From contig JBOGIQ010000026.1 of assembly GCA_050742535.1 (NCBI GenBank), positions 1 through 31,595 of the forward strand: a stretch of DNA of 31,595 nucleotides, written 5' to 3'. The notes below the pieces were generated by a model. The model did not search any database and was not told the origin of the DNA. It was given only the letters and a program-made list of their open reading frames with translations. The first letter of the stretch is position 1. Every line of letters starts with the position of its first letter. The stretch comes from Gp6-AA40 sp050742535. GTDB taxonomy: Bacteria; Acidobacteriota; Vicinamibacteria; Vicinamibacterales; UBA2999. Shown here one piece after another: positions 1-7,416 of the stretch. A program made the position numbers and the translations under genes.

Positions 1-1
1 C

Positions 2-448
2 GCACGCAGCGATGGAAACCTGGGGCCGAAGCTGAGACCTTCGCCGCTCAACTGCGAATCGTTGGGGGGAAGTGACCTCCGCGTTAGCGGCGACACCGAC
101 CGGTCTCCATCTCGAATCGGATGCCGCGCCAGTTTCGGCTCAGGCCAGATGCACATGACGGGACAATCACTTCGGGAACTGACCCGGTTCCTCTCAGGCA
201 GACTCGGTCGTCCGGTGATTGACCAGACCGGACTCACCGGGAGCTTCGAGTGGGACCTGGGGTGGGCGGATGAAGGCCCGGCGGCCGTTTCCGGAGATCG
301 TCGTGCCGCCGACGCGGAAATCGGCACTGAATCCGGTGCGTCCTTGTTCACGGCTGTGCGCGAACAGCTGGGACTGACGCTACGCCCGACGCGCGGGCGC
401 GTTGACGTATTCGTGATTCGAACGGTGCGCCGACCGTCGGCGAATTGA
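2..448 (+). CDS. TIGR03435 family protein, 3' part (cut by window start)
   Basis: The reading frame is open from base 2, so the gene begins before the window. The visible part starts with a 'DGNLGPKLRPS' segment and later has 'VIDQTGLTGSFEWDLGW' and 'SLFTAVREQLGLTLRPTRG', closely matching the C-terminal half of the complete paralogue at 16753-17553 ('VLDRTGLTGSF', 'SIFAALQEQLGLRL'). That layout is typical of the TIGR03435 family, soil-associated secreted proteins expanded in Acidobacteriota. Their function is unknown and nothing here reveals one. An ATG at 62 is in frame, but the homologous sequence upstream of it shows it is internal. The next gene starts 36 bp downstream on the same strand. 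Confidence 0.85.
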   Translation, partial: ARSDGNLGPKLRPSPLNCESLGGSDLRVSGDTDRSPSRIGCRASFGSGQMHMTGQSLRELTRFLSGRLGRPVIDQTGLTGSFEWDLGWADEGPAAVSGDRRAADAEIGTESGASLFTAVREQLGLTLRPTRGRVDVFVIRTVRRPSAN

Positions 449-484
449 AGCGGGACCCGGCCGGGTTACTATCCGGCTGCTTCC

Positions 485-1093
485 ATGACAACCCTCGAGG
501 CGCATCGACTCGAACGATCCGAACAACTCGAACGGCTCGAACGAACCGAACGGTTTCTGTTGCTGCGGCAACCGTTGTTCCTTGCGTTCATGCTCGGGTG
601 CGGCGTGTCACTGCTCGGGTCAGGACGATTCACGCTCCGCCTGATCGTCGACGGTACGCTCTCCTTCGCATTCGTGCCGCTCTGTCAGCTCGCCGCCTTT
701 GCCGTTGTTCACCGGCTGCAGCGCAGCCGGCGTCGCTTTCGTGAGGCGGTCGATCGGTACTTCGCCGGCAACACGCCATGGCTCTGGTGGATGGTGGCGC
801 TGATGATCGCCGCCGCGCTCCTGCCGGCGGTGCAGGTCGGCAGCGTCCTGCCCATGATGTTGCTGACCGTCCCGATTCCCATTGCCTTGTCCGTTCGGTT
901 CGACTGGCGCCTCTTCCGTGGCGATGGACGCACGCGCGCACAAGCGGCAACGGACATCGTGCTGCAGCGGGCGATCGCGTGGACGCTGGCGACGGCGTAT
1001 TTCCTTGGGCTGGCGATCACGTCCCGCGACTTCTTCTACCTGTTCGTCGAGGCGGGTCAGGCGATCTCGACCTGGATCCGGGCGGTGGTATGA
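485..1093 (+). CDS. Multi-pass membrane protein of unknown function
   Basis: This 202-residue protein has about five hydrophobic segments (roughly residues 27-48, 56-76, 98-118, 122-140 and 160-178), so it is an inner-membrane protein. I recognise no family and see no catalytic motif. The first ~20 residues are charged and repetitive ('RLERSEQLERLERTER') and are encoded by a CTCGAACGG-like DNA repeat, so either this N-terminus was recruited from repeat DNA or the true start is later. No clear Shine-Dalgarno sequence precedes the ATG. The stop overlaps the start of the PHP gene by 4 bp (ATGA), which indicates translational coupling and a shared transcript. The membrane protein may support or anchor the PHP protein, but that is only inferred from the overlap. 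Confidence 0.7.
   Translation: MTTLEAHRLERSEQLERLERTERFLLLRQPLFLAFMLGCGVSLLGSGRFTLRLIVDGTLSFAFVPLCQLAAFAVVHRLQRSRRRFREAVDRYFAGNTPWLWWMVALMIAAALLPAVQVGSVLPMMLLTVPIPIALSVRFDWRLFRGDGRTRAQAATDIVLQRAIAWTLATAYFLGLAITSRDFFYLFVEAGQAISTWIRAVV
508..553 (+). repeat. CTCGAACGG-type short imperfect tandem repeat
   Basis: About five imperfect copies of a 9-base CTCGAACGG/CCGAACGG unit run in a row. They lie inside the start of the 485-1093 gene and encode its LER-rich N-terminus. All frames stay open across it, which is why several spurious reading frames overlap here. Confidence 0.6.
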
Positions 1094-1953
1094 CACGGCG
1101 AGTGGGTATCTGTCTCGTCGCCGCCGCGATCGTGATCGGCACGATCAGCGACCGGCCTCGTCCGCGGGAGGAGGTCGTCCTCGGCGGCTACCGTGTGCTG
1201 GCGGCCGACTTCCACACGCACAGCTCGACGTGGAGCGACGGCTCGCTGACTCCGTGGGGCCTGGTGATCGACGCCTGGTATCAGGGCCTCGACGCCATCG
1301 CCATTACCGGACACCGGCAGACGCTCGACGCGAAGTGGGGGCGATGGTTCTCCGAGCGTAGCGGCGGGCCGATTGTGCTCATCGGGGAAGAGCTCCCGGA
1401 GATCCCGCACCACGTCATTGCGGTCGGCATCGACCGCACCGTCGATTCAGCGCTGCCGATTGCGGAGCAGATCGCCGAGATCCATCGTCAGGGCGGCATC
1501 GCGATCGCCGCGCACCCGGGCGATTTTTTCTGGAACGGGTTCGCGCCGGTGATGGATCAGCTCGATGGCACGGAAGTCTGCCATCCGTTCACCCTCGAGT
1601 ACCCCGACGTGCATCCGGAGCTCGAGGAGTTCGCGCGGCGTGCGGACGCGGCGGCCATCGGCTCGTCGGACTTCCACGGGCCGGGACGTCAGGGCATGTG
1701 CCGCACGTTCGTGTTCGTGCGCGAGGTGTCGGCCGAAGGCATCCTCGAGGCCATTCGCGCGAAGAGAACCGTTGTCTACGGCGGACCGGCGGCGACAGCC
1801 TATGGCGACCCGGAGCTGATCCGGATCGCCGCAGCGGACGGACGGCTGCGCGAACGGGCCAGCACCGCCTATCCCGTCTCGCTGCTCGATCGCATCAGCC
1901 AGATCCTGGGAGTCGCGGGATTCGCGTTATTGATTCTTCGCAGGTCCGCCTGA
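1090..1953 (+). CDS. PHP-domain metal-dependent phosphoesterase, membrane-anchored or secreted
   Basis: This 287-residue protein opens with a hydrophobic segment (residues 5-17) that could be a signal anchor. The PHP fold follows: 'ADFHTHSSTWSDG' near residue 40 (HxH motif and Asp), 'ITGHRQT', 'GEELPE' (metal-binding Glu), 'IAAHPGD', and 'GSSDFHG' near residue 196 (DxH motif). These are the metal ligands expected of PHP hydrolases; the substrate cannot be read from sequence. A last hydrophobic stretch ('ILGVAGFALLIL') ends the protein, so it may be held at both ends. The ATG overlaps the stop of the upstream membrane gene. The TGA (1951-1953) is exactly the TGAA loop of a hairpin repeat, so the last codons are repeat-derived. 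Confidence 0.85.
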   Translation: MTRRVGICLVAAAIVIGTISDRPRPREEVVLGGYRVLAADFHTHSSTWSDGSLTPWGLVIDAWYQGLDAIAITGHRQTLDAKWGRWFSERSGGPIVLIGEELPEIPHHVIAVGIDRTVDSALPIAEQIAEIHRQGGIAIAAHPGDFFWNGFAPVMDQLDGTEVCHPFTLEYPDVHPELEEFARRADAAAIGSSDFHGPGRQGMCRTFVFVREVSAEGILEAIRAKRTVVYGGPAATAYGDPELIRIAAADGRLRERASTAYPVSLLDRISQILGVAGFALLILRRSA

Positions 1954-2043
1954 AGGCGGACACTACGTCGCGTTCTTCCGCCTGAAGGCGGAGTTCAGGT
2001 CCGCCTGAAGGCGGACACTACTACAATCCGGCTGAAGTCGGAC
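1941..2043 (+). repeat. Cluster of GTCCGCC-TGAA-GGCGGAC hairpin repeats
   Basis: Two identical 26-base copies (1941-1966 and 1996-2021), CAGGTCCGCC-TGAA-GGCGGACACTAC, flank a shorter variant (about 1976-1993, TTCCGCC-TGAA-GGCGGAG); a decayed fourth unit follows (about 2027-2043). Each intact unit is a 6-7 bp GC-rich stem with a four-base TGAA loop. The cluster fills the space between the convergent PHP and corA genes. No U-run follows, so it is not a canonical intrinsic terminator, though it could still stop or protect transcripts. Similar units occur at 13964, 15746 and 24225. Confidence 0.85.
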
Positions 2044-2052
2044 GCCACGGCG

Positions 2053-3060
2053 TCAGAGCCACCGAGACCGCCTGAATCCGATGAACAGACCCAGCGACGC
2101 GACGACCATCGACGCGAGAGCGATGAAGTACCCGTATTTCCATTGCAGTTCGGGGATGTAGGCGAAGTTCATCCCGTAAATGCCGGCGATCATGGTCGGT
2201 ACCGCAATCATCGCCGCCCACGCGGTGATCCGCTTCATGTGCTCGTTCTGCGCCACGGTCATCAGCGACAGGTGCGCTTCGAGCGCGCTCGTCAGCAGCT
2301 CGCGCTGCGCGTCGATCGACTCGTTCAGCCGGACGATGTGATCGTACACGTCGCGGAAATACGGACGGGTGTCGGCGGGAATGTGAGGAATGTCGAACCG
2401 GAGGAGCCGGTTGCAGACGTCGGCCAGCGGCGACACCGCCCGTCGGAGCGACACGAGATCGCGCTTCAGCAGATAGATCCTCGCCGTCGCATGGCTCGCC
2501 GTCGGATCGTCCAGCACCACGCCCTCGAGCTCCTGTACTTCCTCCTCGATCTGCCGCACGATCGGCAGGTACTGATCGACGATGAAGTCCATCAACGCAT
2601 AGAGCACGTACCCGGGCCCCTGCGACAGCAGCTGCGGCGTGGCCTCGCATCGCTGCCGCACGCCGACATGCGATCGCAGCGATCCGTGCCTGACGGTCAC
2701 GATGTAGTTGCGGCCGAGAAAGACGTGTGTCTCGCCGAATTCGAGACGGCCCGTTGCCGGCACCCGCTGCGCGGTCCGCAGTACCACGAAGACCGAGTCG
2801 TCGTAGAGCTCGAGCTTCGGACGCTGGTGCGCGTTGATCGCGTCTTCGATGGCCAGGTCGTGCAGGCCGAACTGCTGCTGCACCTGCCGCAGCAGCGTCT
2901 GCTCCGGTTCGTACAGGCCGATCCAGACGAATTGATCGTCACGGGCCAGCGCCGGCTGGATCTGCTCGACGGTCAGCGCCGCGGCACGGGTGCCGCGCGC
3001 GTAGGCGGCACAGTCGATGACCGGAGCGGACTGCGGAAGATCCCCAACCTCGCGTTCCAT
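2053..3060 (-). CDS. corA: CorA-family magnesium/cobalt transporter
   Basis: This 335-residue inner-membrane protein has the CorA layout: a large cytoplasmic alpha/beta and long-helix domain (residues 1 to about 270, including 'FGLHDLAIEDAI' and 'KLELYDDSVFVVLRT'), then two C-terminal membrane helices. The signature GMN is at residues 296-298 at the end of the first helix, within 'GIYGMNF', followed by a periplasmic loop and a basic tail 'GFRRSRWL'. CorA proteins are pentameric channels moving Mg2+ (and Co2+/Ni2+) down the membrane potential, gated by intracellular Mg2+. The length is usual for the family. The gene follows the exopolysaccharide pair on the same strand but 24 bp away with no functional link. 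Its stop sits at the edge of the hairpin cluster. Confidence 0.95.
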   Translation of the reverse strand: MEREVGDLPQSAPVIDCAAYARGTRAAALTVEQIQPALARDDQFVWIGLYEPEQTLLRQVQQQFGLHDLAIEDAINAHQRPKLELYDDSVFVVLRTAQRVPATGRLEFGETHVFLGRNYIVTVRHGSLRSHVGVRQRCEATPQLLSQGPGYVLYALMDFIVDQYLPIVRQIEEEVQELEGVVLDDPTASHATARIYLLKRDLVSLRRAVSPLADVCNRLLRFDIPHIPADTRPYFRDVYDHIVRLNESIDAQRELLTSALEAHLSLMTVAQNEHMKRITAWAAMIAVPTMIAGIYGMNFAYIPELQWKYGYFIALASMVVASLGLFIGFRRSRWL

Positions 3061-3084
3061 GAGGTCAGGGTAACGGAATTCGGA

Positions 3085-4890
3085 TCAGAATCCGTAGCCG
3101 AGTGTGATCCGAACGGCGGTGCGATCGAAGGCGGCGGCCACGTTCTGATAGGTCGCCTGCGCCCCGATGGACATCCGGCCGCCGAGGCGCGCGCGCAGCC
3201 CGAGAACGGCATCGGACGACTCGACCCATGGCACGGCAGTGCCCTGCGACCAGGCGTCTTCCACCCGCTGCCGCCCGTAGCCGGCACCGCCGGCGAGGAC
3301 GACGGATTCGCCGAGCGGAAGGGTCACGTCCATGCGCGCCATGTGGTTCAGAAAGCGCGCAGGCGAAAAGTAGCCCCCGATGCCCGGCGCGGTAACGCCG
3401 TCGCCGCTGAACTCGCCGGGGAACGCCCCGAGATCGCGGTCGTAGGACATCCACGCCAGCGAATACCCCGGTCGCAGCGTCACGCCGCCCGGATGGAATG
3501 TCCTGCCGGCACCGGCGAACAGTTCCTTGCGCGCGTTGTTCGAGATGCCGGTCCCGCGAATGGCTCCCGCTGTTCCGGAGGCCCACACATCCCACCCCTT
3601 CGTGCGCGCTCCCAGCGCGAGCGTTGCCTGATTGACGAATGACGGGCCGTAGAACGTGCCCTCGACCCACTCGCCGGCCAGCGAGAGCCGCGACGAGGAG
3701 AGCTGTTCGCGCGCCACGCCGACCCGCAGGTCGAATGCGTCGTGGAGCGCGAGCTGGACCTGGCCTCTGCCGGTAAACGTGCCCTCGGCGCCGGAAATCG
3801 AATGCGACGTCACATCGGCGCTCAGCCTGACGCGGTTGCCAATCGGCGCGTCGAACCCGGCACCGATCAGGCGATCGGGTATCGACCCACGGCTGTTGCG
3901 GTACGACGCGTGGGCCCAGGTCACCGCGATCTCGGCGTCGCGGCCCTGCGGGTGGAACGAAAAACGAAACGGGACCGATGCCGTTTCGACTCTCGTCGAT
4001 GAAGGGTCGCCCGATTCGGTACTGAGCTCCGTTCCGATCTCGAGCGACGGCCGGATCTGTTGACGAAGCGACCGGGAGGCATTGAGTGCCATCGTGTTGC
4101 CCGGATCGAGGGCGAGCAGGCGCTGGTACTGATCGAGCGCGCGTGCCGGCCGGCCGAGCTGCGAATACGCCTGCGCGCGAAGCCGCAGCGCGTCGGGCGT
4201 GTCGATCGCCTGTCCGGACGGCAACAGCAGTGTCCTCAGCGATGCGCGGGCGCGTCCGTTCCATCCTTCGAGCTCCGCGATGCCGATTCGTGCCTCCTGG
4301 GCCTCCGGGTTCCGCACCAGCGCAAGCTCGTACCACGCACGCGACTCGGGAACTCGGCCGGTCCACGAGAGCACCCGCGCCAGGCCCACGGCGGCGGCGA
4401 CCGATGCCTCATCGTCGCGCAGCACGGCGACATACAGCGTCCGCGATTCGTCGCGCGTGTCCGCATCCCAGGACAGCACCTCCGCCAGCTTCAACCGGGC
4501 GGAGACACGAGCGGGCTCACGCTCGACAACGCTTCGCAGCCGTCGAACGGCCTCGCCACGGGTCGCCGGGTCCCACGCGAGCACCTCGGCGAGCGCTTCC
4601 TCGACGTCCGGCCGCGGCTGCTGTTCGAGCACGTCGCGGATCAGCTCGATGCCTTCCGGCCGCGTTTTCGCGTCCCACGTCAGCACGCGTCCAAGCTCGA
4701 AGCGGGCGCCGGCGTTGTCCGGGTCGGCGGTCACGATCGTCCGCAACGACGCAATACCCGTGGCACGTGTCTCCAGACGCCAGGTGAGCCGGGCTGCCTC
4801 GTCCAGATTCGTCTGGCCAGACGCGCGATGCGCGGTCAGCAGCTGGCTGACGGCAATCAGCGCGACGACGGCGGTGGATCGAGGGCTCAT
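3085..4890 (-). CDS. BcsC/YaiO-like TPR and outer-membrane beta-barrel porin
   Basis: A signal peptide (residues 1 to about 25, ending 'RASGQ') is followed by roughly six TPR-like repeats (about 30-280), several carrying a recurring 'LxWDxxTR' motif. The rest (about 290-601) is alternating hydrophobic beta-strand sequence ending in 'ITLGYGF', the C-terminal aromatic expected of outer-membrane barrels. A 'GGYFSP' motif near the C-terminus resembles the BcsC barrel domain, while overall size and repeats resemble YaiO. By family logic the TPRs guide a nascent glucan to the barrel for export. The ATG overlaps the bcsA stop by 4 bp, so the two are translationally coupled and form one secretion unit. 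At 601 residues it is about half the length of E. coli BcsC, with far fewer TPRs. Confidence 0.8.
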   Translation of the reverse strand: MSPRSTAVVALIAVSQLLTAHRASGQTNLDEAARLTWRLETRATGIASLRTIVTADPDNAGARFELGRVLTWDAKTRPEGIELIRDVLEQQPRPDVEEALAEVLAWDPATRGEAVRRLRSVVEREPARVSARLKLAEVLSWDADTRDESRTLYVAVLRDDEASVAAAVGLARVLSWTGRVPESRAWYELALVRNPEAQEARIGIAELEGWNGRARASLRTLLLPSGQAIDTPDALRLRAQAYSQLGRPARALDQYQRLLALDPGNTMALNASRSLRQQIRPSLEIGTELSTESGDPSSTRVETASVPFRFSFHPQGRDAEIAVTWAHASYRNSRGSIPDRLIGAGFDAPIGNRVRLSADVTSHSISGAEGTFTGRGQVQLALHDAFDLRVGVAREQLSSSRLSLAGEWVEGTFYGPSFVNQATLALGARTKGWDVWASGTAGAIRGTGISNNARKELFAGAGRTFHPGGVTLRPGYSLAWMSYDRDLGAFPGEFSGDGVTAPGIGGYFSPARFLNHMARMDVTLPLGESVVLAGGAGYGRQRVEDAWSQGTAVPWVESSDAVLGLRARLGGRMSIGAQATYQNVAAAFDRTAVRITLGYGF

Positions 4891-7193
4891 GCGACCTGCC
4901 TTTCCGCGGCCTCGTCGATGCCGGCGTACAGATGCCGGAACAAATCGGCCTTCTGCTGTCCGTCCAGGTGCACGAAGGTCAGGCCGACCACCGCACCCTC
5001 GCGTTCGTTGCGCACGTTGACCGCGTGCGCGTGGAACGTCGTCTGCTCGTACTGGTTCCAGCTGACGAATACCGTGACTTCCGTTCCCTGCGGGATCACC
5101 CCGTCACCCTGCAGCCGAACGGCGATGCCGGCATGGCTGATGTCGATCACGCGAGCGGACAACTGACGCCGATCCGGCAGGATCAGCACTGACGCCAGAT
5201 CGCAGGAGAATCGCGGCGCGAGGCGCCGCAGTGCCTGCCGGCGCGAGAAGACGGCCTTGAGCGAGCCGAGAATCCTCGTCAAATGCTCGCCCGACGCCAT
5301 GACCAGGCCATGCTCCCCGTCCCACGCGCCTGGCGCGCAGAACATCAGCTCGATCAACCCGCGATGCTGTTCGTCGGTCCGATCGACGAAGCGCACGGCG
5401 ACGACGGAGCGGCCCTCACGCAGCTCGCTTCGCACCAGACGGCAGTGCACCGTCACACGGCGGCCGTGCGGCGAGTCGATAGCCACGTCGAACGCCGGCG
5501 GAAGCGGTTGCGCCGTCGTCAGCCGCAGCGACATGCCCGTCTCGGAGAGATCGATGGAGGTTCCCTCGGCGTGCATCCCCGCCAACTGAAGCCGGCACGG
5601 ATATTCGCGTTCGACGCGCGGCGCGTGTCGATGCTGTGGAGGCTGGCGAAGGAGCAGCAGCCCGAAGAAGAGCACGACGAGGTTGTAGACGGCCCAGAAC
5701 ATGTTGATCAGGGTGCTGTCCCGATCCACGCCCGCCGTTGTCAGCGCGTAGGCGCCGTTCAGCAGCCCGGCCACGATCAGGGTCAACAGCACAGCCTGCG
5801 GCAGCCACAAGCCGTGTTTGCCGCGGCGCGGCTTCTTCGCCGCGTCCGTGCCCTTTGGCGTGACCGCGAAGTGCACCTTGCCTCCGGTGAACGGAAACGT
5901 CAGCGCGGTCACGGCCATCTGAACGGCGATGCACGATTCGTAAATGTCGGACCAGAAGATCCGGCGCAGGCCGCGGTTGACCAGCTGGAACGCCGCCACC
6001 GAGACAAACAGATGCGGCATGTAATAGCTGATCAGATCGTTCGTGTCGCGAACGATGAGCGGGTGCACGCCGAGGAGCAGGAAGAACAGCGGCGCCAGGA
6101 GGTAAATGACGCGCGGGATGCCGTAGAGCCAGTACCAGAGCGTTGCGAAGTAATGAATCCGCTGCTTGAGCGTCAGGCCCGGAAGAAACAGCCCGCCGCG
6201 CAGCAGCATGACCTGCATCGTGCCGCGCGACCAGCGGCGCCGCTGCGTGACGTAACCGTCGAACGACTCCGGCGCCAGGCCCGCGGACAGATCCTTGTTC
6301 ACGTACACCGAACGCCACCCGCGGCTATGCAGCATCATCGAGGTGTGCAGATCCTCGGTGATGGTGGTCATCGGGAATCCACCGATCTCGTCGAGCGCCG
6401 CGCGCCGGAAGACGGCGCCTGATCCGCAGAAAAAGCTCGCGTTGTCGACGTCCCGCCCGGGCTGGACGATGTGGTAGAACATGTCCTGCTCGTTGGCGAT
6501 GTATTCCTGACTGCGCAGGCGGTCCTGGAAGAGATCGGGATTGAAGAAGTGGTGCGCGCTCTGCACTTGAGCGACGCGTGCATCGCGGAAATGACCGACG
6601 GTCTCCGCGAGGAACGTGCTCACCGGCACGTGATCGGCGTCGAAGGTCGCGACGAAATCACCTGACGTGCGGCCGAGCGCGTTATTCAGATTCCCTGCCT
6701 TCGCGCCCCGGTTGTCCGCACGATCGATGTAGTTGACCCCGAGCCGCCGGCACAGTGCCGCGATCTCCGGCCGCCGCCCGTCGTCGAGCAGATGGACCTG
6801 CTTGTTGGCATAGTCGATCGCCTGACAGCCGACGAGCGTCCGCGTGAGGATGTCGGCGCCTTCGTTGTACGAGGCGACGAAGATGTCGACGCTTGGCGAG
6901 AAGCGCGCATCCGGCGGCGTCGAGGTGCGGTCGACGCTGCGCGTGGCGATCGAGTAGTGGTGCAGGACGACGAGGAAGCCGTAGATCTCGGCAGCGAAGG
7001 TGGCGAGGCTGATCGCCGTTCCAAAGCCGCCCTCCCAGTTCAGGGTCTCCGTGCTGCGCCACCAGAGATACCGGAAGGTGACCGCCAGATTGAGCACGAT
7101 GACGAGCGGACGCCATCGCGGGTGATACGGCACCCAGCGCGTGAGCGCCATCGTGCACAGCAGGAGGAGGGCAGGAATAACAAGGATTTGCAT
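4887..7193 (-). CDS. bcsA: Cellulose synthase catalytic subunit (BcsA-like) with two PilZ domains
   Basis: This 768-residue membrane glycosyltransferase has two N-terminal helices, a GT2 domain, further helices (about 345-510) and a cytoplasmic C-terminus. The GT2 motifs are intact: D137-D138, the DAD at 185-187, TED at 279-281 and QRRRW at 317-321, with BcsA-like context ('GAKAGNLNNAL', 'FFCGSGAVFRR'). Such enzymes polymerise UDP-glucose into beta-1,4-glucan. Two PilZ domains follow, each with RxxxR and DxSxxG c-di-GMP-binding motifs: R522-R526 with D548-G553, and R657-R661 with D684-G689. Usual BcsA has one. I chose the ATG at 7193 because GGAG lies 6 bases upstream; a frame extension to 7238 lacks such a site. 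No bcsB lies nearby, so the polymer could differ from classical cellulose. Confidence 0.9.
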   Translation of the reverse strand: MQILVIPALLLLCTMALTRWVPYHPRWRPLVIVLNLAVTFRYLWWRSTETLNWEGGFGTAISLATFAAEIYGFLVVLHHYSIATRSVDRTSTPPDARFSPSVDIFVASYNEGADILTRTLVGCQAIDYANKQVHLLDDGRRPEIAALCRRLGVNYIDRADNRGAKAGNLNNALGRTSGDFVATFDADHVPVSTFLAETVGHFRDARVAQVQSAHHFFNPDLFQDRLRSQEYIANEQDMFYHIVQPGRDVDNASFFCGSGAVFRRAALDEIGGFPMTTITEDLHTSMMLHSRGWRSVYVNKDLSAGLAPESFDGYVTQRRRWSRGTMQVMLLRGGLFLPGLTLKQRIHYFATLWYWLYGIPRVIYLLAPLFFLLLGVHPLIVRDTNDLISYYMPHLFVSVAAFQLVNRGLRRIFWSDIYESCIAVQMAVTALTFPFTGGKVHFAVTPKGTDAAKKPRRGKHGLWLPQAVLLTLIVAGLLNGAYALTTAGVDRDSTLINMFWAVYNLVVLFFGLLLLRQPPQHRHAPRVEREYPCRLQLAGMHAEGTSIDLSETGMSLRLTTAQPLPPAFDVAIDSPHGRRVTVHCRLVRSELREGRSVVAVRFVDRTDEQHRGLIELMFCAPGAWDGEHGLVMASGEHLTRILGSLKAVFSRRQALRRLAPRFSCDLASVLILPDRRQLSARVIDISHAGIAVRLQGDGVIPQGTEVTVFVSWNQYEQTTFHAHAVNVRNEREGAVVGLTFVHLDGQQKADLFRHLYAGIDEAAERQVA

Positions 7194-7273
7194 CGTTCTC
7201 TCCGCCCTCGTATCGGGTGCACACGGGATAAAGAACAATGCTCAGCAGTAGCGATCCGGGCCTTCACAGAATC

Positions 7274-7287
7274 GTGATCCGGATCAC
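7274..7287. promoter_or_regulatory. Perfect 14-bp palindrome resembling a CRP/FNR-family operator
   Basis: GTGATCCGGATCAC is its own reverse complement. With flanks (7273-7288) it reads CGTGA-N6-TCACA, one base from the E. coli CRP consensus TGTGA-N6-TCACA. It lies between the divergent bcsA and subtilase genes. Its centre (7280.5) is about 61.5 bases before the start site expected from the TATAAT at 7330-7335, the standard class I activator position, and about 87 bases upstream of the bcsA ATG. Which regulator binds is unknown. Confidence 0.45.
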
Positions 7288-7329
7288 AAAATCGGTCGGC
7301 GCGATCCGAAGCCCGAGCGTGAAAAGCCG

Positions 7330-7335
7330 TATAAT
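7330..7335 (+). promoter_or_regulatory. -10 box (TATAAT) of the subtilase gene
   Basis: A perfect TATAAT stands out in GC-rich DNA, 82 bases before the protease ATG. No good -35 hexamer lies 16-18 bases upstream (the region reads roughly CCGAAGC), which would fit a promoter dependent on an activator such as one bound at 7274-7287. The expected start site is about 7342. Confidence 0.45.
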
Positions 7336-7416
7336 TCCGCGTTCCCGTCAAGGCACCTCGGTTGCTGCGAGAGTCACGCTCCGGTCATCATCTGCCCCGG
7401 AATTCAAGGGAGTGCC

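Noticed and set aside
1941..2021. Hairpins as canonical intrinsic terminators
   Set aside because: No run of T follows any of the stems, so only a non-canonical 3'-end role could be argued.
2143..3642. A 499-codon plus-strand open frame
   Set aside because: It is antisense to CorA, whose GMN motif and helices are unmistakable; shadow frame.
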